Shown here: positions 17,838 through 27,031 of the stretch, piece after piece | Layout of the letters: the number at the start of each line of letters is the position of its first letter | Position numbering within the stretch: the first letter of the stretch is position 1 | Assembly: GCF_009768975.1 (NCBI RefSeq) | Contig: NZ_CP035733.1 | Location: 2,333,501 to 2,397,500, forward strand | DNA from: Sphingorhabdus lacus | GTDB lineage: Bacteria; Pseudomonadota; Alphaproteobacteria; Sphingomonadales; Sphingomonadaceae | DNA length: 64,000 nucleotides | Reading direction: 5' to 3' | Translations under genes and position numbers: made by a program | The notes under the pieces: generated by a model | Told to the model about the DNA's origin: nothing | What the model saw: the letters and a program-made list of their open reading frames with translations, nothing else | Database searches by the model: none

Positions 17838-18583
17838 TATTCGACGGTCGTGACGACCCGGACCTTTTTGTAAGGCGAATCCGAAACGCCCCAGCCACCG
17901 GCGCTATCGCCATCGCGGGCGGTAACTTCGAAATAGCCCTGGGTTGCCGATTTGATGCTGCCGACGCCGGTGCCGCTGTCCTTTGCGAACTGCTCGGCTG
18001 ATTTGCGGGCATCTTTCGTGGCCTGGGCAATCATCTCCGGCTTGATCGCGTTCAGCTTTGTGAAGGTGTAGGCCATGCCCGATCCCTCCTCCAGCTCGAC
18101 GCCGCTTTTGACCAGATCAAACTGGCGCTTCACGGCAGCTTCGGCCTTTTTGATGTCGGTGGTACGCAGCGACAGGCGCTGCTTCACCGTATAGGTGGGA
18201 ATGCCGTTTTCATTATATTGCGAGACATTGGCGCCGGTTGGCTGCAGGGCATCGGCATCAAAACCGAGGCTGTTGAAAAAGCTGCGGATTGCCTTTGTGT
18301 CGCCGTCGACTTTGGCCTGCGCCGATTGCAAATCGCCCGCCTTTGCCGAATAGGCGATCGTCCATGTGGCAAGGTCCGCGGTCACATCGCGCTCCGCCAG
18401 CCCGCGGACGGTCACCGCGCGATCGGACTGTTTCATCCGCACCAGCCCGTCACCCATCAGATAGCCACCCGCCACAAGACCCGTCGCCAAAAGCGCGGTG
18501 CCTGCAAGCCATGCCTTACCCTGATTGGCGGTCAGTCTGCCCAGCCAGCCCGATCCTTCTTTATCGCCACCTTCATCACCCAT
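17825..18583 (-). CDS. SIMPL domain (DUF541) protein
   Basis: A 252-residue membrane-anchored protein with a SIMPL/DUF541 domain. After a charged N-terminus, one membrane helix (WLAGTALLATGLVAGGYLMG) precedes the domain, with VTVRGLAERDVTADLATWTIAYSA, TKAIRSFFNSLGF and a KKVRVVTTVEYYLD end. Related proteins are periplasmic or outer-membrane and implicated in oxidative stress defence, but no enzymatic role is established. Confidence 0.9.
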   Translation of the reverse strand: MGDEGGDKEGSGWLGRLTANQGKAWLAGTALLATGLVAGGYLMGDGLVRMKQSDRAVTVRGLAERDVTADLATWTIAYSAKAGDLQSAQAKVDGDTKAIRSFFNSLGFDADALQPTGANVSQYNENGIPTYTVKQRLSLRTTDIKKAEAAVKRQFDLVKSGVELEEGSGMAYTFTKLNAIKPEMIAQATKDARKSAEQFAKDSGTGVGSIKSATQGYFEVTARDGDSAGGWGVSDSPYKKVRVVTTVEYYLD

Positions 18584-18730
18584 GATCTGATCCTAGAAAA
18601 TTTTGCCCCGCAGCCCTGTGCGCCCCTTGCGCCGGATGCTGTCAGGGTCCATTTGTTGCGTCGACCCACTGCACGGTCCGCTAATGCATCGGCGATGAAC
18701 CGTGCCTTAATAGAGATGAATGGAGTTATA

Positions 18731-19171
18731 ATGGCGACGAAATATCTGCACACGATGATCCGCGTCACCGACCCCGACGCGACCGTCGCCTTTTTTAAAC
18801 TGATCGGGCTGGAGGAAGTGCGGCGTTTCGACAGCGAGGCGGGGCGCTTCACGCTCATCTTTCTCGCCGCGCCCGGCCAGGACGGGATTGCGGAAGTCGA
18901 GCTGACCTACAACTGGCCGCCCGCCGATGGCAGCCCTGCGGAAGATTATAGCGGCGGCCGGAATTTCGGGCATCTGGCCTATCGGGTCGACGATATTTAC
19001 GCGACCTGCCAGCGGCTGATGGATGCAGGTGTCACCATCAACCGCCCGCCGCGCGATGGCCATATGGCCTTTGTCCGCACACCGGACGGCATCTCGATCG
19101 AACTTCTGCAGGAAGGCCATCTGGAGCCTGCGGAGCCTTGGGTCAGCATGCCCAATGTCGGGAGCTGGTAA
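18731..19171 (+). CDS. gloA: Lactoylglutathione lyase (glyoxalase I)
   Basis: Converts the methylglyoxal-glutathione hemithioacetal to S-lactoylglutathione. The 146-residue VOC-fold protein starts MATKYLHTMIRVTDPDATVAFF, with a metal-ligand His; further ligands are probably in AEVELTYNW, NFGHLAYRVDD and GISIELLQ. Its stop shares bases with the gloB start (TAATG), so glyoxalases I and II are translationally coupled. The long upstream in-frame extension lies antisense to the SIMPL gene and is not part of the protein. Confidence 0.94.
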   Translation: MATKYLHTMIRVTDPDATVAFFKLIGLEEVRRFDSEAGRFTLIFLAAPGQDGIAEVELTYNWPPADGSPAEDYSGGRNFGHLAYRVDDIYATCQRLMDAGVTINRPPRDGHMAFVRTPDGISIELLQEGHLEPAEPWVSMPNVGSW

Positions 19172-19896
19172 TGGCGCTGGAGATTGTCCGCATTCCGGTC
19201 TTGTCCGATAATTATGTCTGGCTGGTCCACGAACCGGTGAGCGGGGAGACCATGGTGGTCGACCCTGCCGTTGCACCCCCCGTTCTGGAAAAGGCGGAAG
19301 AGCTCGGCTGGAAGATTTCGCAGATATGGAACACCCACTGGCATCCCGACCACACCGGCGGCAATGCCGAGATAAAGCAGGCCACCGGCTGCACGATCAC
19401 AGGCCCTGCCGCCGAAGCGGGGCGTATCCCTACATTGGATGTGCAGGTGAAGGGCGGCGATGCTGTGCGGCTGGGCGATGTGACCGCTGATGTCCTTGAT
19501 GTCCCGGCGCACACGGCAGGCCATATCGCCTTTCACTTCGCCGAAGATGGAGCCGCTTTTGTCGGCGACACATTGTTCGCAATGGGCTGCGGGCGTTTGT
19601 TCGAGGGCACGGCGGAGCAGATGTTTGGCAATATGCGCGCGCTCGAAGCGCTGGGCGACGACACCGCCATCTACTGCGCCCATGAATATACCTTGAGCAA
19701 TGGCCGCTTCGCCCTCACCGTCGAGCCGGAAAACACCGCTTTGGTGCAGCGCATGGCAGAGGTTGTCGCCTTGCGCGATCGGGGGGAACCGACAGTGCCG
19801 ACCACCATCGCTCTCGAAAAGGCGACCAATCCCTTTATGCGCGCCACATCCGTGGCCGAACTCGCCGCACGGCGCGCTGCGAAGGATGCCGCGTAA
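19171..19896 (+). CDS. gloB: Hydroxyacylglutathione hydrolase (glyoxalase II)
   Basis: Metallo-beta-lactamase-fold hydrolase that releases D-lactate and glutathione, completing methylglyoxal detoxification. The metal-binding motif is THWHPDHTGGN, followed by VPAHTAGHIAFHF, FVGDTLFAMGCGRLFEGTAEQM and CAHEYTLSN. The length (241 residues) is normal. It is directly coupled to gloA. Confidence 0.95.
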   Translation: MALEIVRIPVLSDNYVWLVHEPVSGETMVVDPAVAPPVLEKAEELGWKISQIWNTHWHPDHTGGNAEIKQATGCTITGPAAEAGRIPTLDVQVKGGDAVRLGDVTADVLDVPAHTAGHIAFHFAEDGAAFVGDTLFAMGCGRLFEGTAEQMFGNMRALEALGDDTAIYCAHEYTLSNGRFALTVEPENTALVQRMAEVVALRDRGEPTVPTTIALEKATNPFMRATSVAELAARRAAKDAA

Positions 19897-19923
19897 GTTG
19901 GGGGCACTTGCGCGTTACCAGGC

Positions 19924-22900
19924 CTAATGAAAATCGCGCGATCTCGGCAGGATGCGGACGTCGCGCGGGTGGCCATGACGGGGGGCGACAGGACGGGCAA
20001 ATTCGTCCGATCGGCTGAGCGGAACATTGGGATCATGGTCTTCGGATAGCCGGTCCAGCTCATGCGTCCGGTCGGTAATCGTCGTCGCCATCAGGTGGAC
20101 AACACCCTCTTTGCTGCGCTGCACTTCCCCTTCGATCACCATCAGGCGCGCGCCCATGACAGCGCGCCTTTGCCGCTCGAACAGGCGTGCCCATAAAAGG
20201 GCGTTGATGACGCCCGACTCATCCTCGATGGTGATGAAAATGGCATTGCCCTTCCCCGGGCGCTGCCGTGTCAGCACGACCCCGGCAGTCTTCACCCGAG
20301 AACCATGCCGCGCCTTGTCGGTCTCGGCACAGCTCAATATCCCCTCGCGCGCAAATACCGAACGCAGAAACTGCATCGGATGCCCTTTCAGCGACAGCCG
20401 CGTCATCTGGTAATCCGCAGCCACATGCTCGCACATCGGCATGACGGGTAGGCGGGCGTCCATCTCTTCGGCCAGTTCGCGCGCATCCGCTGCGGCAAAA
20501 AGGGGAAGCTGGTCCGACGGCGTCCGCCGCGCCTCCCATCCGGCGGCGCGGCGGTCGAGGCCCAAGGACCGCAGCGCATCGGCATCGGCCAAAAGATGCA
20601 GGCCGCGCGACGGCAAGGACGCCTTGTGCGCGAGGTCCTCCATGGAGGCAAAGGGCCGTGCGGCAACAACTGCCCTGGCCCAATCCTGCCGGAAATGATC
20701 GATCTGCCGGAATCCCAGCCGCAAGGCCCCATCTTCGATGCTGTTGTCCCACTGGCTGAAGTTAATGTCGATCGGCCGGACCTCGACCCCGTGCGCCCGC
20801 GCATCCTGCACCAATTGCGCGGGCGCGTAGAAACCCATGGGCTGGGAATTGAGCAGGGCAGCGGTGAAAATGGCGGGGTGGTGGCATTTCAGCCAGGACG
20901 ACACATAGACCAGATGGGCAAAGGCCTGCGCATGGCTTTCCGGAAAGCCATAGCTGCCAAAGCCTTCAATCTGCTTGTAGCACCGCTCGGCAAAATCACG
21001 CTCATAACCACGGCGCACCATGCCCTCGATCATCTTGTCGCGATAGGCGGGCATTGTCCCCACATTGCGGAACGTCGCCATCGCGCGGCGCAATCCATTG
21101 GCCTCATCCGGGGTGAAGGCCGCCGCAACCATGGCAAGCTTCATGGCCTGTTCCTGAAACAGCGGCACGCCACAGGTGCGGTGAAGAATGTCGTACAGTT
21201 CCCGCGGGTCATGCGGCGGGGCGGGTGCAGGGAAATCGACGGGCTCTTCCTTGTTGCGGCGGCGCAGATAGGGGTGGACCATATCCCCCTCGATAGGCCC
21301 GGGGCGGACAATCGCGACCTGGATGACCAGATCGTAAAACTCCTTGGGCTTCAGCCGGGGAAGCATGTTGATCTGCGCGCGGCTTTCCACCTGAAAGGTG
21401 CCGATGCTATCGCCCTTTTGCAGCATCTGGTAAACTGCCGGATCCTCTGCCGGTATGCTGTCCAGACGATAATCGCCCAATCCGTTTTCCCGGATGAGGT
21501 CGAGGCTTTTGCGGATACAGGTCAGCATCCCCAGCGCCAATATATCGACCTTTAACAGGTTGAGCGCGGCAATATCGTCCTTGTCCCACTCGATGAAAGT
21601 GCGATCTTCCATGGCGCCATTATGGATGGGAACGGTTTCATCCAGACGGTTTTCGGTGAGCACAAAACCGCCGACATGCTGCGATAGATGGCGCGGGAAA
21701 TCGAGCAACTGGCCGACCAGCGCATGCAGTTGGGCAATCTGCGGATTGGCCGGATCAAAGCCTGCCTCCATCAGCCGCTCTTCGGGCAACTCCCGCCCGA
21801 AACTGCCCCAGATCGTTCCCGCCAGCCGCGCCGTCACATCCTCGGTCAGCCCCAGCGCCTTGCCAACCTCGCGCACCGCGCTGCGCGGACGATAATGGAT
21901 CACGGTGGCGGCGATGGCGGCACGGTGGCGTTTGTACCGCTGGTAGATATATTGCATGACCTCCTCGCGGCGCTCATGTTCGAAATCCACATCGATGTCG
22001 GGCGGCTCGTCCCGCTCTTCCGACAAAAAGCGCGAGAAGAGCAGATTGTTGGCGACAGGATCGACCGAGGTAATCCCCAGCAGATAGCAGATCACCGAAT
22101 TGGCGGCAGAGCCTCTTCCCTGACACAAGATGGGCGGTTCTTTCGTGCGGGCAAATCGGACGATGTCGTGCACGGTCAGGAAATAAGGTGCATAATTCTT
22201 CTGCCGGACAAGCTGGAATTCCTCCTTCAGTATCTTCGCCAATTTGGGCGGCAACCCATCGGGATGGCGACGCTGCGCCTCGGTCATGACCAAATGTTCC
22301 AGCCAGCCTTGTGCATCCCAGCCTTCCGGCACGGGCTCATGCGGATATTCGTAACCCAGCTGCGCCAGATCAAAAGAGATCTGCCGCAACAGGCGGGACG
22401 TTTCGGCAATGGCATCAGGACAATGTGCGAAAAGATCGGCCATCTGCCCGGGTGATTTGAGATACCGCTCCGCATTGCTGTCCAGTCGGGCACCAGCCTG
22501 TGCCACAGGGACGCCGAGGGATATTGCCGTCAGGACATCGTGCAAGGGCCGGTTCCGGCACTCTGCATAGAGGGCGTCGTTCGTGGCGAGCAGCGGAACG
22601 CCCAAATGCTGGGCCAAAAGGCGGGATTGTTCGAACCGGCGCCTGTCGCTGCCCTGAAGATGCATGGACACCCCCAACCAGACGCGGTCGGGCGCGCATT
22701 TTTTCAGACGCAGCAGAATATTCTCGATCCCCTGCGGCGTTGGCTCCACCAGGCGCAACCCCTCGCTGCCGTCATGATGATCATAGGGGACAGGCCTGCC
22801 CTGCGGCGTATTTTCCTGCGCCGTGGACACAGGCAAAAGGATGAAGAGTATATCCTGCGCGTGCGCCGCCAGATCGTCGAAATAAAGGATGCAGCCCCCC

Positions 22901-23232
22901 TTTTTCGACCGCATATTCCCGGTTGTCAAAAGCCGGGTCAGCCGTCCCCACCCCAGACGGGTGCGGGGATAGGCGACAATATCCGGCGTCCCGTCGGCAA
23001 AGACCAGCCGCGCGCCGGTTACAAGCCGGAAACCTTGGGGCAATAGGGATTGGGCGCGGGCGGCTTTGACCGCACTCCACGCCCGCACAACACCTGCCAC
23101 ACTGTTACGGTCGGCTATGCCAAGTGCCTTCATACCAAGTGCGGCCGCCTGCACCACCATCTCCGCCGGAGAGGATGCGCCGCGCAAAAAGGAATAATGG
23201 GTTGCAGCAACCAGTTCGGCGTAGGCAATCAT
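19924..23232 (-). CDS. dnaE2: Error-prone DNA polymerase III alpha subunit DnaE2 (ImuC)
   Basis: C-family polymerase used for damage-induced mutagenesis with ImuA and ImuB. The 1102-residue protein opens with the PHP domain (YAELVAATHYSFLRGASSP), has catalytic acidic residues in PDIDVDFEHERREEV, the fingers (HLSQHVGGFVL), tandem HhH-like segments, and a C-terminal OB fold (VKTAGVVLTRQRPGKGNAIFITIEDE). ATG 23232 overlaps the imuB stop (ATGA); a slightly longer frame starting at 23256 is less likely. It is the last gene of the imuA-imuB-dnaE2 operon. Confidence 0.96.
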   Translation of the reverse strand: MIAYAELVAATHYSFLRGASSPAEMVVQAAALGMKALGIADRNSVAGVVRAWSAVKAARAQSLLPQGFRLVTGARLVFADGTPDIVAYPRTRLGWGRLTRLLTTGNMRSKKGGCILYFDDLAAHAQDILFILLPVSTAQENTPQGRPVPYDHHDGSEGLRLVEPTPQGIENILLRLKKCAPDRVWLGVSMHLQGSDRRRFEQSRLLAQHLGVPLLATNDALYAECRNRPLHDVLTAISLGVPVAQAGARLDSNAERYLKSPGQMADLFAHCPDAIAETSRLLRQISFDLAQLGYEYPHEPVPEGWDAQGWLEHLVMTEAQRRHPDGLPPKLAKILKEEFQLVRQKNYAPYFLTVHDIVRFARTKEPPILCQGRGSAANSVICYLLGITSVDPVANNLLFSRFLSEERDEPPDIDVDFEHERREEVMQYIYQRYKRHRAAIAATVIHYRPRSAVREVGKALGLTEDVTARLAGTIWGSFGRELPEERLMEAGFDPANPQIAQLHALVGQLLDFPRHLSQHVGGFVLTENRLDETVPIHNGAMEDRTFIEWDKDDIAALNLLKVDILALGMLTCIRKSLDLIRENGLGDYRLDSIPAEDPAVYQMLQKGDSIGTFQVESRAQINMLPRLKPKEFYDLVIQVAIVRPGPIEGDMVHPYLRRRNKEEPVDFPAPAPPHDPRELYDILHRTCGVPLFQEQAMKLAMVAAAFTPDEANGLRRAMATFRNVGTMPAYRDKMIEGMVRRGYERDFAERCYKQIEGFGSYGFPESHAQAFAHLVYVSSWLKCHHPAIFTAALLNSQPMGFYAPAQLVQDARAHGVEVRPIDINFSQWDNSIEDGALRLGFRQIDHFRQDWARAVVAARPFASMEDLAHKASLPSRGLHLLADADALRSLGLDRRAAGWEARRTPSDQLPLFAAADARELAEEMDARLPVMPMCEHVAADYQMTRLSLKGHPMQFLRSVFAREGILSCAETDKARHGSRVKTAGVVLTRQRPGKGNAIFITIEDESGVINALLWARLFERQRRAVMGARLMVIEGEVQRSKEGVVHLMATTITDRTHELDRLSEDHDPNVPLSRSDEFARPVAPRHGHPRDVRILPRSRDFH

Positions 23233-24767
23233 GCGAACAACCCGTGCAGATACCAACGCGGGTCACCCCCCTCCCCATAGAGCCCATGCCGGAACATCCA
23301 GAAACGCCGGCCTTCACTGTCCTCCACACGGTAATAGTCGCGGGTCAGTCCGCCCTTTCCCGGTTCATGCCCCGCAGGACGCCGCCACCATTCGGCCGCG
23401 ATCCGTTCAGGCCCCTCCACAGAATGGACCAGATGGACATGACGCCGCCACCGGAACTGGCGTGGCGGTCCATCGGGCAGCAGCGCCGTCACCTCCACAG
23501 GCTGCGGCGGGTCGAACAGACGGAAAGGCCGCATTTGCGGTTCCTGCATCTGGGATGTTGTCCGGAAAGCCGATGGCGGTCCGGCCTGCGCGGGACGCTC
23601 AAAGGTTGCACGTTCGGGAATATGGCTGTTGCCCATGTGAAAATGACGGATACGCTCCGGCCCCAGGCGTACGCTCAACCGGTCGATCAGCGCCGCCTTT
23701 TCCGCCTTTACATCCACCTTGGATTCAAGACCTGCCTGCACATGGGCCAAATATTCGCTGCGCGGAACAGCCATGTGGATCATGTCATAGCCAAATCCCG
23801 GGTCGAGCGGATCGGACAATGTATCAATCCGCTCCCCGAACAACCGGTCGAGCAAAGCCGCATCACGTGTCGGGGTGCCGGTATCCACGGCAAGCCGCGC
23901 GACATGACCGTCACTGCGGAACAGGGATATTTCAAACCGCCGGCCACCTTCGCCACGTTCCTGCAACAGGATCGCGCTTTGCTGTGCCAGATGGGTGATC
24001 CCCGCCATTACATCCTGCGTGCGCGCCACCGGCTCTGCAAAATTGAGCGCCACCTGGATAACCGGGGCGGCCCGGCGCGGCGTAATGCGGGGATCCTCTT
24101 CCTCCAACAGACGCGCAAGTGTGCGGCCATAATCCTTACCGAAGCGCGCGGCAAAGGCGGCACGTGGACGCGCGGCAAGGTCACCGACCGTTTTCAATCC
24201 GGCCCGCTGCAACGCGGCATGCACCTTTGCGTCGCAATCCAGCGCGTGCACCGGCAATGCGTTTATCGTCCGCACACCAAATCTGGCCTTGGCCCGCGCG
24301 CTGTCCGGTGTCGCACCCAAGGCGATACGCGCGGTCAGGCCATGACGCCGCAGCCGCATTTTCAAATCCCGGGCAAGGGCCGCTTCGGTGCCGCCAAATA
24401 TATGCGCGCAGCCGCTAATATCCAGAATCAGACCCTGTGGCGGATCCAAAGCACAACTGGGGGTGTAGCGCTCGCATCCGTCGGCAAGCCATTCGAGCAA
24501 TTGCCTGTCCGCCTGCGGATCATGGTCAAATACCGCCAGATCCGGGACACGCGCCCGCGCATCGGCAAGCGCCATGCCGGGCGTCATGCCCAGCCCAAGC
24601 GCAGCCGTATCGCAGGCGACAAGCCGCATGGCCCCGCGCTGCTTTTCAATCAGCGCAAAAGGAACGTCAGGCGCTTTGTCTCCGCAGCTCCGGATCAGTC
24701 GTTCCGCCGGCAGAACCGGCAGAAAGACCGCCAGATAACGGCGCGTCGTGAAAAATTCTGTCTCCAT
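23229..24767 (-). CDS. imuB: ImuB, catalytically inactive Y-family polymerase-like protein
   Basis: Adaptor of the mutasome: links DnaE2 to the beta clamp. The 512-residue protein has the Y-family palm and finger layout (LVACDTAALGLGMTPGMALADARA, LILDISGCAHIFGG, GATPDSARAKARFG). The acidic residues of active Y polymerases are missing: the first motif reads YLAVFLPVLPAER and the second PPQGLILDISG. This matches known ImuB proteins, which lack polymerase activity. The start overlaps the end of imuA by about 100 bp, and its stop overlaps the dnaE2 start. Confidence 0.94.
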   Translation of the reverse strand: METEFFTTRRYLAVFLPVLPAERLIRSCGDKAPDVPFALIEKQRGAMRLVACDTAALGLGMTPGMALADARARVPDLAVFDHDPQADRQLLEWLADGCERYTPSCALDPPQGLILDISGCAHIFGGTEAALARDLKMRLRRHGLTARIALGATPDSARAKARFGVRTINALPVHALDCDAKVHAALQRAGLKTVGDLAARPRAAFAARFGKDYGRTLARLLEEEDPRITPRRAAPVIQVALNFAEPVARTQDVMAGITHLAQQSAILLQERGEGGRRFEISLFRSDGHVARLAVDTGTPTRDAALLDRLFGERIDTLSDPLDPGFGYDMIHMAVPRSEYLAHVQAGLESKVDVKAEKAALIDRLSVRLGPERIRHFHMGNSHIPERATFERPAQAGPPSAFRTTSQMQEPQMRPFRLFDPPQPVEVTALLPDGPPRQFRWRRHVHLVHSVEGPERIAAEWWRRPAGHEPGKGGLTRDYYRVEDSEGRRFWMFRHGLYGEGGDPRWYLHGLFA

Positions 24768-25446
24768 GATCCCAGGTCACTCTCGCCGCAAAAGGCGCAA
24801 TGCCGCCGCGGTGGCGCAGCAAATTGATGTCGAATGTTGCAAAGCCCGGCACGTTGCCGGGTAGAGGCAGCGATGGCGCGGACCGGACTTGCCAGCGGGT
24901 GGTGGCCGCGCTGGGCATCGGAACCGCATCACCCCGCACCAGAAGTGCCAGAACCCCGGCTTCGCGCGCGGCCAGCACCAGCCGCCGCGTCGATGTCAGA
25001 TCGATCAGCCGGGCATGGCCCTGCGCCTCCAAGATGACGGCACCTGCGGCTTTTGAACGGATTCCATCGGCGGCAGCGCGCAAGGCATCGCGCATATCCG
25101 CCGCCTGAACCAGCAAAAGGCGAGCGGGATCCGCACCCATTTGCGCAAGACCCGCCGCATAGAGCCGGCCCGAGGCCTGCCGTTCCTTGTCCCCCGAAAC
25201 CCACAAAATATGCGTCTCCGTCTCGGGCAAGCGGAGCGCCATGAGCATTGCAAAGGCCGCAGCAGCAGTTGCGTCATTATGGTCAGCCGCGAAAAATTCA
25301 TGCAAACCGTCCTGCGCGATTCCCCCCTGCAGCCGCTGGTCCACCAAAGGCGCGCCGACCGGCAGAAGCCTTTGCGGCTTCTCCGACTGGTACTGCTGCC
25401 ACAACCTGTTGGACGGGGGCGCAGATAGAATCGCCTTAATGTTCAT
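24667..25446 (-). CDS. imuA: ImuA, mutasome accessory protein
   Basis: A 259-residue RecA/SulA-like protein that works with ImuB and DnaE2 in SOS mutagenesis. Recognisable parts are LPVGAPLVDQRLQGGIAQDGLHEFFA, THILWVSGDKERQASGRLYAAGLAQMGADPARLLLVQA and RLIDLTSTRRLVLAAREAGVLALLVRG. The usual start ATG 25446 lies inside a perfect LexA box, so the message probably has a very short leader. It is the first gene of the imuA-imuB-dnaE2 operon. Confidence 0.92.
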   Translation of the reverse strand: MNIKAILSAPPSNRLWQQYQSEKPQRLLPVGAPLVDQRLQGGIAQDGLHEFFAADHNDATAAAAFAMLMALRLPETETHILWVSGDKERQASGRLYAAGLAQMGADPARLLLVQAADMRDALRAAADGIRSKAAGAVILEAQGHARLIDLTSTRRLVLAAREAGVLALLVRGDAVPMPSAATTRWQVRSAPSLPLPGNVPGFATFDINLLRHRGGIAPFAARVTWDHGDRIFHDAPLSGGLSAGSAGGTTDPELRRQSA

Positions 25447-25455
25447 GTTTTGTTC
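25441..25455 (-). promoter_or_regulatory. SOS (LexA) box overlapping the imuA start codon
   Basis: Read on the plus strand this is a perfect GTTC-N7-GTTC direct repeat. The imuA ATG (25446-25444) falls inside it. A possible promoter just upstream on the minus strand (TGACTC, 18-bp spacer, GATATA) would place the transcription start within the box, the classic site for a LexA block. The promoter call is weak; the box is exact. Confidence 0.85.
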
Positions 25456-25552
25456 TATATCTTCTTTTTCCAGAATGTGGAGTCAGCTTTTTGTCGTTAA
25501 ATTTGGGTAGGACCTGTTAGATGCTGTCATATAGAAAGATGCAGGAGACCAC

Positions 25553-27016
25553 ATGAACCCCGACATTTCCGAAAGCCCGAGCATCTGGTGCCATGCGAAA
25601 GCGACGCGGGCGCATGCTGTCGTCGACGCGGCACCCTATTATGAGATCATCCAGGCCGCCATGATGAATGCCAAGCACCGCATCATGCTGATCGGTTGGG
25701 ATTTCGACACACGTATCGATTTAAGCCGGAGCCGCCGGAAAAAAGGCGACCCGCCCAAACGGCTTGGTGATTTCATTTTGTGGCTGGCCGACCGGACGCC
25801 GGGGCTGGAAATAAAACTGCTTAAATGGAATTTCGGTGCGCTAAAGCTGATGACACGGGGGTCGGCTATGGTGGATGTCGCCAAATGGGCGATGCACAAG
25901 CAGATCCAGTTCAAACTCGACAGTGCGCATCCTGTGGGATGCAGCCACCACCAGAAAATCGTCGTCATTGACGACAAGATGGCCGCGTGCGGTGGCATCG
26001 ACATGACCGCAGACCGCTGGGATACCCCCGAACATGTCGACGGCGACCTACGGCGCAAGCGCCCCAACGGGAAGCTCTATGGCCCCTGGCATGACACGAC
26101 CATGCTGGTCGAAGGCGACGCCGCCGCTGCACTCGCCGTCCTTAGCCGGGCGCGTTGGGAATTGGCCGGTGGTGATCCTATGGAACCCTGCCCCACGGAT
26201 GCTGCCTCGCCCTGGCCCGAATTTCTGGAGGCCGAATATCAATTTGTCGAAATGGGGATCGCGCGCACCCGTGCGGAATATAAGGACGCCACCGAAATCC
26301 GCGAGATCCAGCACTTGTTTCTGGAACAGATCGCCCGCGCCAAAAAGTTCATTTACGCAGAGAACCAGTATTTTGCCTCGCCCAAAATCGCCGATGCCAT
26401 CGCCAAGCGTATGGCGGAACCCGACCCGCCCGAGATTATCGTCGTCAACCCCGAGACCGCGGACGGGTGGCTGGAACAAAAGGCCATGGATGGCGCCCGC
26501 GCGCAGCTGCTGCGCGCCATAGGGAAGCACGACCCCAAGGACCGGTTCTGCATCTATGTTCCGCACACCAAACAGGGTGAGCCGATCTATGTCCATGCCA
26601 AGCTGATGATTGTGGATGACGAAATATTGCGCATCGGGTCCGCGAATATGAACAACCGTTCGCTGGGCCTGGACAGCGAATGCGACATTTTCATCGATAC
26701 GACCCGCCCGGGCAATGAAAGCGCCGGTCCGACGATCCGATTAATGCGTGCTTCGCTTCTGGCCGAACATTGCGGACTTTCCGAAGAAAAGGTGCTCGAG
26801 CTTCTCGAACAGGGAAAGACCATGCGGCACATCATCGACACGGTCAAAGGCAATGGCCGCCGTCTGGTGCGGCTGGATATTCCGGAACTTACAGATGCGG
26901 AAAAGGCGATTGCCGAGAATGCGGCGCTCGACCCCGAACGTGCCGACCAGATGTTTGAACCATTTTCGAGCCCCGGTCTGTTTTCCCGCGTCAAACGGCT
27001 GCGTTCACCAGGATAG
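25553..27016 (+). CDS. Phospholipase D-type phosphatidyltransferase/phospholipase
   Basis: A 487-residue protein with two HKD motifs: SHHQKIVVIDD (about residue 133) with GGID downstream, and HAKLMIVDDEILRIGSANMNNRS (about residue 348). These define the PLD superfamily, which cleaves or transfers phosphatidyl groups. No N-terminal membrane helices are seen, unlike classic cardiolipin synthase, so it resembles soluble bacterial PLDs. GCAGGAG precedes the ATG. The gene converges with the small exported protein at 27032. Confidence 0.9.
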   Translation: MNPDISESPSIWCHAKATRAHAVVDAAPYYEIIQAAMMNAKHRIMLIGWDFDTRIDLSRSRRKKGDPPKRLGDFILWLADRTPGLEIKLLKWNFGALKLMTRGSAMVDVAKWAMHKQIQFKLDSAHPVGCSHHQKIVVIDDKMAACGGIDMTADRWDTPEHVDGDLRRKRPNGKLYGPWHDTTMLVEGDAAAALAVLSRARWELAGGDPMEPCPTDAASPWPEFLEAEYQFVEMGIARTRAEYKDATEIREIQHLFLEQIARAKKFIYAENQYFASPKIADAIAKRMAEPDPPEIIVVNPETADGWLEQKAMDGARAQLLRAIGKHDPKDRFCIYVPHTKQGEPIYVHAKLMIVDDEILRIGSANMNNRSLGLDSECDIFIDTTRPGNESAGPTIRLMRASLLAEHCGLSEEKVLELLEQGKTMRHIIDTVKGNGRRLVRLDIPELTDAEKAIAENAALDPERADQMFEPFSSPGLFSRVKRLRSPG

Positions 27017-27031
27017 TTTGCGAAACCGGGT

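Noticed and set aside
20596..21555. A 319-residue plus-strand open frame
   Set aside because: It is antisense to dnaE2 and shows no domain or ribosome-binding site.
23124..24827. A 567-residue plus-strand open frame
   Set aside because: It is antisense to imuB, His/Arg/Pro-rich and without any family motif; typical of a GC-rich antisense shadow.
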